Positions 25,683 through 34,681 of a stretch of 64,000 bases of DNA are shown one piece after another. Numbering within the stretch: position 1 is the first letter of the stretch; each line of letters opens with the position of its first letter. The translations under genes were made by a program, and so were the position numbers. The notes under the pieces were generated by a model. The model worked only from the letters and a program-made list of their open reading frames with translations, did no database searches and was not told the DNA's origin. The stretch comes from Brachybacterium aquaticum (GTDB lineage Bacteria > Actinomycetota > Actinomycetes > Actinomycetales > Dermabacteraceae), in NCBI RefSeq assembly GCF_014204755.1, contig NZ_JACHLZ010000001.1:2604001-2668000 (forward strand). Reading direction: 5' to 3'.

Positions 25683-28097
25683 CTATCGGCACCAAAGAGC
25701 ACTCTCCCGACCACGCCACGCCACCGCCAACTTATCCCGCGCCCGCGTCGCCCCCACGTACAGCAGCGACCGCTCTTGCAGCTCCGCCGCCTCACGGGTC
25801 TGGTCGTCATACGCACCCCGCGAGGGATCGATGGACGACGAGTCGTCCACGCCAAACAGGACCACGTGCGTGAACTCCATGCCCTTGGCCCGGTGGAACG
25901 ACATCACCAGCGGCGCCCCGCCGCGGTAGGTGGTGTTGCGGTCCACCGACACCACGCGGAGACCGCGGTCGTCGAGCGCGCGCACCAGGGTGTCGCGGGT
26001 CTTGTTGAACCGCGTGAGCACGCCGATGGTCGACGGGTCCCCGCCCTCCTTGACGACCTCATCGAGCCAGTCGCGCAGCAGTGAGGCGACCTTCTCGATC
26101 TCGTCGGCCAGGTCGGTGGCGGGCAGGAACGTCACCTCGGGTCCGCTGCGGGCGGAGCGGAAGGTGCCGCGTTCCCCGCCGTGGACGACCTCGTCGGCCG
26201 GGTCGTCGTCCTCCATGGCGGCGATGTCGAAGGCGCCGCCGCGCAGGATCGACACGGCGAAAGCCAGGTTCTGCGCGGTGGTGCGGTAGTTGAGCTTCAG
26301 GCGGCGTGACCGGCCGCGGATGGCGATACCGTAGCGGCCGAGCTTCACAGGGTTGGAGTAGATGCGCTGGTGGGAGTCCTCGGCGATGAACATGTCGTCC
26401 TCGCCCTCGGCGACCAGCGCTCGGAGCATCTGCCACTGGGTGGGGCGGAGGTCCTGGCCCTCGTCGACCAGCACGTGGTCGGCGACCCGCTCCCCCGTCG
26501 CCTCGGCGCGCGCGTCGAGGATCGCGGCGGCCACGGCGGAGGTCTCGTCCCAATCGAGGGCGGCGTCGCGCTTGCCGTTCTCGCGGTAGGCGGCGATCGC
26601 GGCCCACACCTCGCGCCGCTGGGCGCGGCCGAGCCTGGTGCCGCGTCCGCTCCGGGTCACGCGCAGGTACTCCCCCTCGGTAAGAACGCGGTGCGGGAGG
26701 ACCACCTCCCGGTACTCGTCTATAAGGAACGCTGCGGTGACGTGCGGCTGGCTGCGGTCACGGACGTTCCCGGCTGCGGCCGCGGTGTCGATCGCGATGT
26801 CCCATTCGCGGGCGTGGCGGGTGAACTTCGGTCCCCGCGCCGTCCATCCGAGCACGCTCGCCATCGGGGCGAGGTCCTGAGCGCCGGTGATCACGCCGTA
26901 GGCGATCCGGTCCACGCCGGTGACGTGGATGCCGGGTTTGCCGAGCGCGTCGGGACGCGCGATGTCCGGGGCGAGGGTGCGGACCTGCTGGTCGAGCGAT
27001 TCGGCGAGGGTGCGGGTGTAGGTGGTGAGCACGATCCGCGCCGGGTGACCGGCCTCCACGGACTTCCTCGCGAGCCGTACGGCGCGGTGCACGAGGACCA
27101 CGGTCTTCCCGGTGCCGGCACCGCCGGTGACCCGGTACGGGCCACGGGTGTTCACGTCGACGTAGGTCTTCTGCTCGGGGTGGAGGAAGATGCGCCACTG
27201 GGCGAAGCTGCCGGAGGCGAGGACCTCGGCGAGCGCCTTGTCGTCCTCGATGAGGTGGTAGCTCGCCTGCGACTTCTCGGCGCTCAGCGATTCGAGGACA
27301 TCCTCGGTGCCCGACGGGGTGCCGACCTCGCTGCCGCCGATCACACCCGTGAAGTACGACGCACGCACCTCCTCCAGGGTCGAGCCGGTGGCGAGGTCGA
27401 GCAGGGCGGTGCCCTGCCAGCCCTTCGTGCGGCTCGTGAGGGCGTCGAGCTCCTCCCCCGTCGCCTGAGCCGCCTCCTCCGCGAGGTCGGGGTCGAGGCC
27501 GAGGTCCTCGATCAGCTGCTGCGCGGTGTACTCGAGGAACGGGCCCGAGGGCACGGGAACTGACGGCGCCACCTCCTCGACAGCTGCCTCTTCGCCCTCC
27601 CCCGGCGATGCGGCGTCCGACGCCTCCTCCTCAGCCTCGAGGCCGCTCTGCTGCTGCGCGAGCATGCGCTCCGCCGCGAGCTTCTCGGCGAGTGCTGCGG
27701 CGCGGGAGCGCACCTCCTCCTCGCTGTAGCCACCGCCGGTCTTCACGGCGTCCTCGTCGGACCGGATCTCGGTGGTGCCGGAGATCGGGTTCATGCGCAG
27801 GTAGAGCGTGCGCGCCTTGCGGTAGGCGTCGTCGTGGTCGTAGATGCCCTCGACGAGCCACACGTTCTGCCCGGACGAGTTCAGGCGGAATACGAGCACC
27901 CGGTACTGGCGGTTCACGCGGACGGAGCGGATCCGGTCGTCCTTGGCGTTCTGGATCGGCTCGACGTGGAGGCCGGGCGACTCGGGAGTCGTGCGCAGGG
28001 TGTCGAGAGTGGACGTGACCTGCCCCGCCACGTCCCTGGGCACCGTCGTGAGGGTGGGCAGGAAGGTGTCCGAGATGGCGATGATGCCGTCGCTCAT
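25683..28097 (-). CDS. ParE/RelE-like domain fused to UvrD-type helicase
   Basis: 804-aa protein. Residues about 10-100 resemble a ParE/RelE toxin fold: 'VAGQVTSTLDTLRTTP', 'DRIRSVRVNRQYRVLVFRL', then 'VWLVEGIYDHDDAYRKA'. An acidic linker (about 125-190) follows. The rest is an SF1A helicase: Walker A 'TGGAGTGKTVVLVHRA' near residue 325, 'VLVDEGQDLRPTQWQML' (motif II), 'KLNYRTTAQNLAF' (motif IV) and 'LLYVGATRARDKLAV' (motif VI). Its ATG overlaps the stop of the DUF1998 helicase by 4 bp, so translation is coupled. The N-terminal domain may bind RNA or ribosomes, or simply act as an interaction module. Confidence 0.85.
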   Translation of the reverse strand: MSDGIIAISDTFLPTLTTVPRDVAGQVTSTLDTLRTTPESPGLHVEPIQNAKDDRIRSVRVNRQYRVLVFRLNSSGQNVWLVEGIYDHDDAYRKARTLYLRMNPISGTTEIRSDEDAVKTGGGYSEEEVRSRAAALAEKLAAERMLAQQQSGLEAEEEASDAASPGEGEEAAVEEVAPSVPVPSGPFLEYTAQQLIEDLGLDPDLAEEAAQATGEELDALTSRTKGWQGTALLDLATGSTLEEVRASYFTGVIGGSEVGTPSGTEDVLESLSAEKSQASYHLIEDDKALAEVLASGSFAQWRIFLHPEQKTYVDVNTRGPYRVTGGAGTGKTVVLVHRAVRLARKSVEAGHPARIVLTTYTRTLAESLDQQVRTLAPDIARPDALGKPGIHVTGVDRIAYGVITGAQDLAPMASVLGWTARGPKFTRHAREWDIAIDTAAAAGNVRDRSQPHVTAAFLIDEYREVVLPHRVLTEGEYLRVTRSGRGTRLGRAQRREVWAAIAAYRENGKRDAALDWDETSAVAAAILDARAEATGERVADHVLVDEGQDLRPTQWQMLRALVAEGEDDMFIAEDSHQRIYSNPVKLGRYGIAIRGRSRRLKLNYRTTAQNLAFAVSILRGGAFDIAAMEDDDPADEVVHGGERGTFRSARSGPEVTFLPATDLADEIEKVASLLRDWLDEVVKEGGDPSTIGVLTRFNKTRDTLVRALDDRGLRVVSVDRNTTYRGGAPLVMSFHRAKGMEFTHVVLFGVDDSSSIDPSRGAYDDQTREAAELQERSLLYVGATRARDKLAVAWRGRESALWCR

Positions 28098-31000
28098 TGG
28101 TCTCCTCGTCCGGTCAGCTCCAGTGCTGCAAGGACATTTTCGGGGTCGGGTCCGACGATCGCCCAGCCCTGCTGTTCGAGTGCGGTGCGCTCGCGGGGCG
28201 AGAGCTCCTCGGCGGTGACGCCGACCTTGCGGTCCGGCCAGGCGATCTCGAGCGGGGTCCCCTCGCCGTACTCGTCGCCGATGATCGGCGGTTCGATGTC
28301 GTAACGGGAGACGAGGGTGATGAGGCGGCGCTCGATCTCGTCCGCCGCCTCATCGAGGGCGTCCTGCCACTCCGGCGAGAGATGCCCGGCCTCGGCGTCG
28401 TCCAGCTCGGGAACAGCCACGACGTCCGCGGGCAGCGGCGTCGGCGTCGGGGTCGTGGGGGCTTCCGTCTGCTCGCGGGTGGGCTGCGCGGTGGGTTCTT
28501 CGGCCGACGGGATCCGCGGTGCAGCGGCGCCGTCGGAGGTCACGTCGATGCCGGCCTCGACCAGGCTCACCGTGGTCAGGCGCAGCGTGTCACCGAAGGG
28601 GTCGCCCTGGGCGAGGTTGGCGAGCTGGAGCCAAGTGCGCCAGGAGTCCGCGGAGCTCCCGCGGCGCAGCGCCTCGTCGCGGTCGTCGAGGACGAGGGTG
28701 AGGCTGAAGCGCAGCGGGCCGGGCTGTCCCACGGCAGCGACCTCGTCCCGGGCCTTCGCGACAGCGAGTCGTGTCGGGTCGGAGAAGGGGGCAGGTCGCG
28801 TCCCGGAGAGGAGTTCTGTGCCGATGCGCTCCGCCGAGACCTCCCCGAGTGTGGTGAGCGAGGACTGGTCGCCGCCCTTCACCATCAGGACGGGGAGGGC
28901 CGCGGCCAGCGTGTTCAGGCGGTCGACCTTGCCACGGGTGACGATCTCGGTGAGGAGACCGAAGGGGGTGGCGCGCAGCAGCGGTTCGAGCGTACGGTAC
29001 TGCGCTCCCGCGTCGGCCCATTGGCGGACGGTGACGGGGTCGACGAAGGCCGGCAAGGCGCCCTGTGCACGGTCGCTGTCGAGGTCCTCACGCCGCGCGG
29101 CGTCCTCCGTGAGGTCCGCTTCCGTGATCGAGAGCGTCAGGTACCCGGCTCGTCGCAGGCGCATCCGCTTGATGGCGTCGTCGGCGACGCGGTTCTTCGC
29201 GGCGGTGGCGTGGAACTCGCGGCCGTCGGTGAAGATGGCGACGCCCTTCACGTCGCTGCCGGGCCAGGTGAGGACGAAGTCGGGGCGCGAGCCTGCGATG
29301 TCGACCTGGCTCTCGAGGGTGAAGGTGCGCTCGTCGTAGCGGACGCTGATCGAGGAGCCGCGCGTGGTGACGTCGGCACCGTCGATGCTGCGCATCGCGT
29401 GGATGTACGCGTTGCGGAAGCGCCGCTCGAGGGAGGACTCGGAGACCGCGCCGAGCTCGACCTCGCGCTCCTCGACGGTCCACTGCATCGCACCAGGCTG
29501 CGGGTCCTCGGCCCCGAGCAGCACGTGGAGCGCTTCGATCGCCGTGGTGCGGCGCATGCTCTCGTAGGCGTCGGGCCGGACGTAGGGCAGCAGGCACCGG
29601 TGGCATGCGGCGAGTCCCTCGTCCTGGCAGGGGCAGGTCTCGAGTGCTCGGAGTCCGGCGAGGAGCACGTCCCAGACGGAGCGCGCGGAGGCGAGCTCGA
29701 AGAGGTAGCCGGTGCCGCCCACGATGGTGTCGGAGAGCAGCACCGCTGTGTGACCGGCCTCGTTGGGGTGGGCGATGAGGTCGACGTCGAGGTTGCCGAT
29801 GCTGCCGCCGAAGCGCATCTGGATGCCGAGTCGCAGGGCGGCGACGAGATTCACGAGCAGGTCGCCGGCGGCGTCGTCGAGGATCTCGGGCGGGAGCGTG
29901 ATGAGGACGGTCTCGGTCTTCAAGGTGCGCGAGAGGAGTGCGGCGCGGTTGTCGCCCTCGCGTGCGTAGCGGAGGTCGCACCATGCCTGGTGGTCCTGGG
30001 GCTTGTTCCCGGCGGTGTCGGAGTCGTGATGGCCGCAGTGGGCGCAGAGCAGGAATCCGGGCGCGGTGCGCTCCTCCCCGGAGATGCGGATCTTCTCGGC
30101 GACCTGGTGGGGGCGGCCGAGGTTCAACCGGGTCAGGGTAGTGTCACGGTCCAAGCGCATCCCGAATCCGGTGCCGACCACGTTCCAGCTCTGGACCTGC
30201 TTGGCGTCGTGGAAGGAGACGGAGAGTGCCTGTTCGAACTGCACCTTCTCGCGGTCGTCCCGGGAGTCGCCGATGCGGGTCCGGCTGCGACTCATGGTCG
30301 AGTAGACGCGGGTGAGGTCGATGACGTCGCGGTGCTGGCCGGCGTCGGCGATCTCGGCGCTGTGGCAGTTCGGGCAGGACTGGGGTGGCTGGCTCTTCTC
30401 GAAGGGGTGGGCGAGGCCGCAGCGCGGGCAGAACGCGGTGGGCTTCAGGGCAGCACCGTCGATGCCGATGTCCACAGCGTCGACCACGAGCTCGCGGCCG
30501 TGGGCGTAGAAGTGGGCGCCAGGCGCGAGCTCGGTGAGGGCGGCGGCACCGGAGCGGGTGTAGCTCACGGGGTCGTGCTTCCAGGTGCCGTCCTCGTCCT
30601 GCCAGATCACGGTGGCTTCGAGCGCGACCGCGTCGTCGACCAGGGTGAAGTTGGGCAGGAGGCCGTAGCGCTCCATCACGCCGATCCAGTGGGCGCTGTC
30701 GAGGGCGGACACCTCGGCGCTGAGCTGACCGGCGCGGCCGCGCAGGCGTCGGCGTTCCTTCTCCTGCTCCTCGGCGGTGAGGGTGGGCTCGGCACCGATC
30801 TCGTCCTGCTCGGCGGAGATGAGGAGATCCTCGGCGCGAAGCGCTGCCATGGCCTCGGCGCGCTCATCGGTCAACGGCTGGTTCTCGAGGTGCTCGAGGT
30901 TGGTCTGGATCCTCGCGCGTCGGCGGCGCAGCTCCTCCCGGCTCGCCGTCCAGCGTGCGACAGCGGTGTGGAGGGATGCGATGAGCTGGCTCTGACCACC

Positions 31001-34000
31001 ATCGTCCTGCGGCAGTGCCCAGGCCCGCAGATCCTCACGGGCCTGATCGGTGAGTCCATCCCAGGAATGAGTGCCTGTGGTGAAGCGCGCGAGGAATCGG
31101 TCCACATGCACCTCCCCGTTCTGGGTCATCTCCTCGATGACATGCCCCAGGAAGGTGCCCGGCGCTGCGGACGCCAGCACGGGTGTGGTGCGAGCAGGAG
31201 GCTGGACACGATCGTCGCCGGCGAGGGTGTCGAGGACGGACGCGAGAAGCTGTCGTCGGAGGATCTCCTGCGCCGAGAGGTACGCACCCGGTGCGCGAAC
31301 GGTGCCGTTCAACAGGTCGAGGGGGTCGTAGTAGAGGCCAGCTGCGCGCCCACGGCCGGCGACGAAGGTGACGTCCAGGGCGTTGCCGGTCTGTCGGCCA
31401 GCGCGTCCCACGCGCTGGAGGTAGCTGGCGACGGTCTTCGGGACGGAGGCGAGCAGCACAGTCGAGAGGTCGCCGATGTCGATGCCCATCTCAAGGGTGG
31501 GGGTGGCGACGAGGACGTTGGGCGTGCCGGGTGCCTGCTCGCTGTTCTTGAAGGACGTCTCGTAGCGCAGGCGGTCCTCGGTGGTGAGCAGGGAAGTGTG
31601 TTCGCGGGCGACGACGCGTCGCATGTCGCCCTGGTAGAGGCTGCGGTAGTAGGTGGCGCGCAGCTCACGGGTCCGGAGCGTGCCGAGGCAGCGGTGGCGC
31701 AGGCAGGGTCCGTCCTGCAGCTGGGCGAGCACGGTGCTGGTGCCGGTCACCGTCTCGCGGCATTCGTCGCAGATCAGCACGGGAGTGCCGTCCTCCGCGG
31801 TGCCGGCGGGCAGGCACGCTTCGATGCGGTCCGGGACGAGGGCGTAGCTGCGCAGCCCGCCGCTGGTGGCCTCCTCGACGTCGAGGACTCCCTGGTCGGT
31901 GAGGGCGTCGAGGAGCGGGCGGAGGAACGTGGAGGTGGTGCCGCGGTCGCGGGCCAGCACGCGAGCGCTCCAGTCCGCGTACCAGCCGGAACGGGAGGTC
32001 GCGTCCTCGAACTCGCTGCGAGCGCCCTGTCGGCCGATGCTCGGAAGCTGCGGCAGGGCACGGCCGGTGGGGAACGCGGGCATGAGGTCCTGCTCGGGGC
32101 GTCCTCCCCAGAGGCGGTACACCGGTCCGCCGTCGCGGCGGAAGGACGTCAGCCAGTCGTGGGCGATGGCGCCGTGGGTGCGCAAGCGCTCGAGGATGCC
32201 GCGCACCCAGCGTCGGCGCACGGCGACGTCGTCCCCGTCGAGCTGCAGTGTGCTCGTGCCGAGCGCGCGTTCCGCGGCCTGATCGAGCTCCGTGTCGGTG
32301 GCGCGCACGTGGGCGAGCGCCGAGCCGGTGAGCAGCAGGGTGCGACCCACCTGTCCGGTGAGTCCCAGTTCGAGGCCGACGTCGAAGGTGAGTCGCTTGG
32401 CGACGCGCGCGGTGGCTCGTTGCATGTCGCGGGTGCGGTGGCCGCGGCGGCGCTCAGGGTCCTGGTGCCAGAAGGCGGTGAGCCGGTCGGAGTCCGTGAT
32501 CGTGGGGTGGAGGAGCCGGTAGCGCTGCTCGTCCGTGGTGGCGGAGGCGAGCATCCGCTCGACGAGAGTGGTGATCGGTGCAGGCTCGGTGGTGAGTGCG
32601 TGCTGGATGACCGAGCGCATGGTGAGGCTGTAGGAGCGTGCTTCGACGAAGCCCGCGCGGTGGGCGGCGTCCTGCACGGAGTCGGTGAAGACGAGTGCCT
32701 TCTTCTCCTGCAGGTCGAGGCCGGGCGTGCCGAAGAGACTGGTGAGCGCGACGGAGAGCAGGGTCGCCAGGCGTGTGCCGAGGAAGCGGATCCCGTCCTT
32801 CTCGCCGCAGGCCGGGCAGGTCTGGTCGTTGGCGTGCTTGTCCGCGTCGAGGCCGGCGTGCACGAGCACGCGGAACACGTCGGAGTCCGGGTCTCCCTCC
32901 ACGGGGCCGAGGCGGTCGAGGGATTCGCTGGCGAGTCTCAGATAGCGGCGGCGGGAGGTCTCAGGAGTGGTGGCGTCAGGGTCCTCATCGGTGGTGGTGA
33001 CGTCGAGGATGAGTGCGCGGAAGCGTCCGGTCTTCTCCGCGGAGTCCTTGCGGATGCGGTCGGGGCGCAGGTCGAGGTCGTCGCCGACGGCACGGGTAGT
33101 GACGCCCCAGCCGGAGCGTCCGCAGTGCCGGCAGTAGATGGCGGGCAGGGCGCGGTCATCGTCCTCGGCGAGAGCGTCGGACCAGGTGAAAGTCGGGGCG
33201 GTGCTGACAATGCGGTCCACGCGGGTGATCTCGCGCAGCCAGAGGTGGGCTTCGAGATTCGGGAAAGAGTTGCGCGGTGCCTCCTTCCGGGCGCGTTCGT
33301 GGGAGAGCACCGCGAGGAGAGCTGTCGTGAAGTCCTGGGCGACAGATGAATCGGAGATCCAGGGGAAGACCGTCGAGGCCAGGTCGCGCAGCTCCGTCGC
33401 ACGAGCGGTGCTGCGCAAAAGATCCGCGACGAGCGGGTGGGCGAGCAGGAGGTCCCGGGTGGAGATGCCGTGCTGCGCGGCCACGGTACTCGCGGTCGCA
33501 TCATCGGCGGACCACAGCACATCGAGCACGTCGACAGTGAGCTGGTCGGCGTCGACTGGATGGCCTGGTTCGAGGTGGGGTCCGACGGCAAAGGCCATGG
33601 AAGACGCCGAAGGAAGTCGCTGCGCTCGAAGTGCAGTTCCCTCCCCCGCCGCACCCGTCTCTGCTGCAACGACTGCTTCGCGCGAGGGCCGCACGAACTC
33701 GTCGAGGTCGAAGCGGGTCTCGGTGATCACGGCATTTTCGCCGATGTCGGTGCCGAAGACTGTACGTGCGAAGTCGAGCATGGCGGTCGACGCATCCGCG
33801 CCGTCGCCGAGGGTGGCGGAGGTGGCGACGGGGGTGAGGTGCACGCGGCCGGGCACGATTTGGTCGAGCACCAGGCGCAGGCGACGCAGCAGCATGCCCA
33901 CGTCCGTGCCCTGCGCGCCGTCGTAGGTATGGAACTCATCGAGCACCAGGTAGCGCAGCGACGCGGCGGAGGCCTCCCACAGGGGCCGGTCGGCGCGGCG

Positions 34001-34681
34001 CAGCAGCAGCTGGTCGAGCATCTTGTAGTTCGTCAGCAGCACGTCCGGGGCGGAGCCGCGGATCATCTCGCGGTCGGTGATGAGCGAGTCCGCGGTGACG
34101 ACGGTGGAGGGGTCGTGGGAGGCCTCGCCGGTGTAGAGCGCGGCGCTGAGGCCCTGGTAGGCGGGGGTGTCTGTGAGGAGTTTCGCGAGGCGGCCGGCCT
34201 GGTCGTTCGCGAGCGCGTTCATGGGGTAGAGGATGAGTGCCTTGATCCCGCCGATCCCGGCCTTCCGCGCACGGGCGGCGTGGTCGAGCACGGGGTAGAG
34301 GAAGGACTCGGTCTTGCCGGAGCCGGTGCCGGTGGTGACGATCGTGGGCTGTGGGAGCCGGAACCCGGCCTCGTCCTGCTCCCCCGGTGCCTGCGGGCTG
34401 GTGGTGAGGCGGGAGAAGGCGGCGGCCTGGTGGGCGTAGGGCTCGAACCACTCCGGCAGGCTCGGCACCAGCTCCCGTGCCGCGGCGACGTCGCTGCCCC
34501 CCGCGAAGGGCAGACGCGTGCGCAGGTAGGGGCCGAGGAAGATCCCCGAGTCCTCATCGGTGAGGAAGGCATCGAGTGCGCTTGCGACCGACGGATCGGC
34601 GAGCGAGATCGCCGTGGTCACGTAGTCGATGACCGCGCGGCGCAGATCCGCGGCCTGCCGGGTGGGCAGCAGCTCCGTCAT
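28094..34681 (-). CDS. Giant DEAD-box helicase with DUF1998 and a C-terminal nuclease-like domain (DruE-like)
   Basis: 2195-aa protein. The N-terminal SF2 helicase has Walker A 'TTGTGSGKTESFLYPVLDH' near residue 115, DEAD-type motif 'VLDEFHTYDGAQGTDVG' near 245, and 'YLQRVGRAGRQTGNALDV' (motif VI) near 1090. Several Cys knuckles follow ('CRHCG', 'CPACG', 'CDEC', 'CPRCG...CPNC'). DUF1998 lies near residues 1640-1720, with its zinc cluster 'CPCQDEGLAACHRCLLPY'. A domain near 1780-1870 has 'RPDFVLTW' and 'VAIFTDGREFHA', as in Vsr/PD-(D/E)XK-like tails of Druantia DruE. It is longer than DISARM DrmA and carries DUF1998 on the same chain. It overlaps the methylase gene by 4 bp upstream. Confidence 0.85.
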   Translation of the reverse strand: MTELLPTRQAADLRRAVIDYVTTAISLADPSVASALDAFLTDEDSGIFLGPYLRTRLPFAGGSDVAAARELVPSLPEWFEPYAHQAAAFSRLTTSPQAPGEQDEAGFRLPQPTIVTTGTGSGKTESFLYPVLDHAARARKAGIGGIKALILYPMNALANDQAGRLAKLLTDTPAYQGLSAALYTGEASHDPSTVVTADSLITDREMIRGSAPDVLLTNYKMLDQLLLRRADRPLWEASAASLRYLVLDEFHTYDGAQGTDVGMLLRRLRLVLDQIVPGRVHLTPVATSATLGDGADASTAMLDFARTVFGTDIGENAVITETRFDLDEFVRPSREAVVAAETGAAGEGTALRAQRLPSASSMAFAVGPHLEPGHPVDADQLTVDVLDVLWSADDATASTVAAQHGISTRDLLLAHPLVADLLRSTARATELRDLASTVFPWISDSSVAQDFTTALLAVLSHERARKEAPRNSFPNLEAHLWLREITRVDRIVSTAPTFTWSDALAEDDDRALPAIYCRHCGRSGWGVTTRAVGDDLDLRPDRIRKDSAEKTGRFRALILDVTTTDEDPDATTPETSRRRYLRLASESLDRLGPVEGDPDSDVFRVLVHAGLDADKHANDQTCPACGEKDGIRFLGTRLATLLSVALTSLFGTPGLDLQEKKALVFTDSVQDAAHRAGFVEARSYSLTMRSVIQHALTTEPAPITTLVERMLASATTDEQRYRLLHPTITDSDRLTAFWHQDPERRRGHRTRDMQRATARVAKRLTFDVGLELGLTGQVGRTLLLTGSALAHVRATDTELDQAAERALGTSTLQLDGDDVAVRRRWVRGILERLRTHGAIAHDWLTSFRRDGGPVYRLWGGRPEQDLMPAFPTGRALPQLPSIGRQGARSEFEDATSRSGWYADWSARVLARDRGTTSTFLRPLLDALTDQGVLDVEEATSGGLRSYALVPDRIEACLPAGTAEDGTPVLICDECRETVTGTSTVLAQLQDGPCLRHRCLGTLRTRELRATYYRSLYQGDMRRVVAREHTSLLTTEDRLRYETSFKNSEQAPGTPNVLVATPTLEMGIDIGDLSTVLLASVPKTVASYLQRVGRAGRQTGNALDVTFVAGRGRAAGLYYDPLDLLNGTVRAPGAYLSAQEILRRQLLASVLDTLAGDDRVQPPARTTPVLASAAPGTFLGHVIEEMTQNGEVHVDRFLARFTTGTHSWDGLTDQAREDLRAWALPQDDGGQSQLIASLHTAVARWTASREELRRRRARIQTNLEHLENQPLTDERAEAMAALRAEDLLISAEQDEIGAEPTLTAEEQEKERRRLRGRAGQLSAEVSALDSAHWIGVMERYGLLPNFTLVDDAVALEATVIWQDEDGTWKHDPVSYTRSGAAALTELAPGAHFYAHGRELVVDAVDIGIDGAALKPTAFCPRCGLAHPFEKSQPPQSCPNCHSAEIADAGQHRDVIDLTRVYSTMSRSRTRIGDSRDDREKVQFEQALSVSFHDAKQVQSWNVVGTGFGMRLDRDTTLTRLNLGRPHQVAEKIRISGEERTAPGFLLCAHCGHHDSDTAGNKPQDHQAWCDLRYAREGDNRAALLSRTLKTETVLITLPPEILDDAAGDLLVNLVAALRLGIQMRFGGSIGNLDVDLIAHPNEAGHTAVLLSDTIVGGTGYLFELASARSVWDVLLAGLRALETCPCQDEGLAACHRCLLPYVRPDAYESMRRTTAIEALHVLLGAEDPQPGAMQWTVEEREVELGAVSESSLERRFRNAYIHAMRSIDGADVTTRGSSISVRYDERTFTLESQVDIAGSRPDFVLTWPGSDVKGVAIFTDGREFHATAAKNRVADDAIKRMRLRRAGYLTLSITEADLTEDAARREDLDSDRAQGALPAFVDPVTVRQWADAGAQYRTLEPLLRATPFGLLTEIVTRGKVDRLNTLAAALPVLMVKGGDQSSLTTLGEVSAERIGTELLSGTRPAPFSDPTRLAVAKARDEVAAVGQPGPLRFSLTLVLDDRDEALRRGSSADSWRTWLQLANLAQGDPFGDTLRLTTVSLVEAGIDVTSDGAAAPRIPSAEEPTAQPTREQTEAPTTPTPTPLPADVVAVPELDDAEAGHLSPEWQDALDEAADEIERRLITLVSRYDIEPPIIGDEYGEGTPLEIAWPDRKVGVTAEELSPRERTALEQQGWAIVGPDPENVLAALELTGRGDQ

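Noticed and set aside
28097-33349. 1750-codon plus-strand open frame opposite the DUF1998 helicase
   Set aside because: A shadow of the real gene; composition is Gly/Val/Glu-biased and no motif is present.
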